Assembly: GCF_900218035.1 (NCBI RefSeq)
Contig: NZ_OBMR01000005.1
Coordinates: forward strand, 1-64,000
DNA length: 64,000 nucleotides
Reading direction: 5' to 3'
Origin: Pseudobutyrivibrio ruminis DSM 9787
GTDB taxonomy: Bacteria > Bacillota > Clostridia > Lachnospirales > Lachnospiraceae
Shown: piece after piece, positions 62,148 through 64,000 of the stretch
Layout: each line of letters begins with the position of its first letter
How positions within the stretch are numbered: the stretch's first letter is position 1
Translations under genes and position numbers: made by a program
The notes under the pieces: generated by a model
The model's database searches: none
Told to the model about the DNA's origin: nothing
Seen by the model: only the letters and a program-made list of their open reading frames with translations

Positions 62148-64000
62148 TTATAAATATTTCTTTTCAAACTCGCCTCTAGATAGTGGTTTGTCAAAGAAGA
62201 ATCCCTGAGCTAAATTAACGGAGAATTTTCCAATCATATCTACCTGCTTGTCCATTTCCACTCCCTCAACGCAAACATCTACGTCTAAGGAATCAGCAAG
62301 CTCGGAGATAGTCTTTACAAATGCTTCAGAGAAATGATCTGACTCCATTTCTGAGACAAATGCTTTATCGATTTTGATAGTATCGATAGGCATGCTCCTA
62401 ATATGATTGAGGGAAGAATAGCCTGTGCCGAAATCATCCAGCGCAACTCTGCATCCCAATTCTCGGATGGCCTTTAATATCTTAACCATCCATTCCATAT
62501 CATTTATAGCCAAAGACTCTGTTACTTCTAGAGTCAAGTTTCTAGGATTAATTGATGTAACTTCCAGTACATTTTTAAGTTTTTCAATGAAATCATTCTG
62601 TGATAACTGAACAACTGACAGGTTAACATTAACCTTGTATTCAGGATGACCGAAATCATTCCAGTGCTTGCATGCCTTGGCAGCTTCCAAAAGAACATGC
62701 TCACCAATGGCATTGATAAGCCTCATCTGCTCAGCCTGACTAATAAATTTGTCTGGCATAACCATGCCATATTCAGATGAATTCCATCTAACCAAGGCTT
62801 CGGAACCACAGCACTGTGGCAAGCCATTGATAAATTCCATAATTGGCTGGAAATAAACCTCGAATTCCTTACAGTCATCTTCTACAGCTTTTCTCATGGC
62901 CTGATCCATTTTGACCTTTTCTGCCATAACTGCTTCGGATTTTGGACTGTAAAACTCAAATCGGTTCTTGCCCTTATTTTTAGCGCCGTGAACTGCGATA
63001 TTAAGTCTTGTTAGAATATCTGTGGAATCTTCCAAATCAGCAGGTGCTTTTACGCATCCCATACTCATTGTGCAATAGTAATCCTGGTCATTTAGTCGCC
63101 ATGGATTATCGAAAAGATTCATAATTCTCTTGATAATTAAATCAAGATTTTCGTAATTTTCGTGGTCGATGAGGACTGCAAATTCATCGCCACCTACACG
63201 GTAGCATTTGCCGTGGATATAAGAAATATCATTAATGCTATGAGCAACATACTCAAGCAAGTCATCTCCGATTTTGTAGCCCAGTCCTTCGTTGACGCTG
63301 GCAAAATCATCCAAGTCAATCATAAGCACCGCAAACTTGGTATCAAGCTTTTTAGCCACATGGAACTCTAAGGAAATATCCTTTTCGCAAGCCTGTCTGT
63401 TGTAAAGGCCTGTCAGGATGTCCTCCTGAGCCTGTTTTTCAACCTTCTTTTGGTAAATGCGAAGATCTGTGATGTCGTAGAAAGTAATCATTCTAACATC
63501 TCTTCCATCCACCCACTTGAGCGAGTCGATTGAAATGTCGAACCACTTTCCAGAACCATTTGCTGAATAGCCATTAAGCTCAGGAAGTGTGTATCTCTCA
63601 TCGAAAATGATTTCTTCGATTGCCAACCTATCGACTTCATTTTCAAACATGATTTTGAAGGTATCGTTTGTATAAAGGATTTGGTGATGAGCCAAATCTG
63701 CAACAACAACTCCATAGCCAGCATTCTGTAATATTGCTTCCAGCGCATTGTAAGAGCTTGCCAAGGAATTGGTAGTAATCTTTTTTACCAGGACAGTATG
63801 AATGATACGCTTGATGTCATTTGCAAAACGCAAATCATCCACAGTCCACTTTCGCTCCTCTCCAATAGAGAAGAAGCACAAATACATTGCAGCCGAATCA
63901 TTCACATTGATTGGTAGGAAGATAGCTGCTTTAATTCCATATTTTATGAAGAAAATCTCGAAGGCTTCAGGAAGCGAAGCGTCCGATGAAATGGTGTATG
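62148..64000 (-). CDS. GAF-GGDEF-EAL cyclic di-GMP protein, 5' end beyond the window
   Basis: The coding frame is open to the window end, so the N-terminus is missing; at least 617 residues are present. The visible N-terminal part (Y-T-I-S-S-D-A-S-L-P to about 90 residues on) looks like the end of a GAF domain (IKAAIFLPINVNDSAAMYL). A PAS-like segment follows (LEAILQNAGYGVVVADL), then a GGDEF domain with intact GGDEF (RVGGDEFAVL), then an EAL domain with SEALVRW, NVNLSVVQL, LEVTESLAI and DDFGTGYSSL, all catalytic-site residues being present. It could make or break cyclic di-GMP depending on its sensor domains. A GTG at 63905 could be misread as the start. Confidence 0.93.
   Translation of the reverse strand, partial: YTISSDASLPEAFEIFFIKYGIKAAIFLPINVNDSAAMYLCFFSIGEERKWTVDDLRFANDIKRIIHTVLVKKITTNSLASSYNALEAILQNAGYGVVVADLAHHQILYTNDTFKIMFENEVDRLAIEEIIFDERYTLPELNGYSANGSGKWFDISIDSLKWVDGRDVRMITFYDITDLRIYQKKVEKQAQEDILTGLYNRQACEKDISLEFHVAKKLDTKFAVLMIDLDDFASVNEGLGYKIGDDLLEYVAHSINDISYIHGKCYRVGGDEFAVLIDHENYENLDLIIKRIMNLFDNPWRLNDQDYYCTMSMGCVKAPADLEDSTDILTRLNIAVHGAKNKGKNRFEFYSPKSEAVMAEKVKMDQAMRKAVEDDCKEFEVYFQPIMEFINGLPQCCGSEALVRWNSSEYGMVMPDKFISQAEQMRLINAIGEHVLLEAAKACKHWNDFGHPEYKVNVNLSVVQLSQNDFIEKLKNVLEVTSINPRNLTLEVTESLAINDMEWMVKILKAIRELGCRVALDDFGTGYSSLNHIRSMPIDTIKIDKAFVSEMESDHFSEAFVKTISELADSLDVDVCVEGVEMDKQVDMIGKFSVNLAQGFFFDKPLSRGEFEKKYL

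Noticed and set aside
63903-63905. GTG as the start of the GGDEF-EAL gene
   Set aside because: The frame is open upstream to the window end and encodes plausible GAF-domain sequence, so the gene continues beyond the window.
1-64000. tRNA, rRNA or classical insertion sequences
   Set aside because: No cloverleaf, rRNA-like or transposase-coding sequence was recognised on either strand.

Overview
The window is a 64 kb chromosomal piece of a low-to-moderate GC, Gram-positive anaerobe. Gene content and protein style (DUF1846 protein, Trk potassium uptake, threonine synthase, a GltD-like iron-sulfur flavoprotein, sortase-anchored surface protein, abundant c-di-GMP enzymes) suggest the family Lachnospiraceae, near Butyrivibrio/Pseudobutyrivibrio. 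That placement is inference; there is no rRNA gene here. I see no tRNA, rRNA, CRISPR, phage or classical insertion sequence.

Layout. 0.3-4.6 kb: a two-component system, a small membrane protein, then a CheY-like receiver with a CheX-like partner. 4.7-10 kb: thrC and a two-gene ABC exporter (ATPase plus 941-aa permease). 10-11 kb: a 950-bp non-coding element (array A). 11-19.9 kb: phosphoglucomutase, a CDF transporter and its HTH neighbour, a diguanylate cyclase, a Gfo/Idh oxidoreductase, an RsmH-type methyltransferase, a HAD hydrolase and a DUF1846 protein. 20-26.3 kb: metabolic and transport genes. 26.3-27.5 kb: cassette B. 27.5-33.1 kb: a signalling cluster (HD-GYP regulator, Hpt protein, binding lipoprotein, hybrid kinase). 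33.2-37.9 kb: a run of small housekeeping and repair genes. 37.9-39.2 kb: cassette C. 39.3-51.3 kb: guaA, trkA-trkH and followers, a GltD-like flavoprotein, hypB. 51.6-58.3 kb: a secreted transglutaminase-like protein, array D, a sortase and its 1656-aa substrate. 58.5-64 kb: an unusual sensor-kinase-like protein, glyA, and a GGDEF-EAL protein cut by the window end.

The most unusual content is four non-coding arrays (A at 10181-10801, B at 27177-27404, C at 38771-39052, D at 52460-52757). Each consists of a short 6-9 bp kernel in strictly alternating orientation, separated by non-repeated sequence. The kernel differs at every locus (GACACG, CTACGG, GGGATGCAT, TATAGCA) but the geometry is the same: inverted pairs 37-40 bp long, repeating every 52-53 bp. 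In A the period is 53 bp for all 12 units with a single 54, in D it is exactly 52 bp for all 6 units, and in B and C it is 52-53 bp or longer by about one or two helical turns. B and C are near-identical cassettes: a consensus promoter (TTGACA, 17 bp, TATATT), about 85 bp of leader, the array, then a TTG-started gene. The two proteins (266 and 265 aa) are paralogues with a PD-(D/E)XK-nuclease-like C-terminal half. A has no gene but is bracketed by two inward-facing about 165-bp arms that fold into the same multi-stem structure with compensatory changes. I do not recognise this system; it is the main candidate for something undescribed.

Elsewhere the window is mostly ordinary chromosome. Smaller points of interest include a histidine-kinase-like protein without the phospho-acceptor histidine, a YjbR-methyltransferase fusion with a PCYRV active-site motif, and an unassigned structured stretch at 4581-4705.
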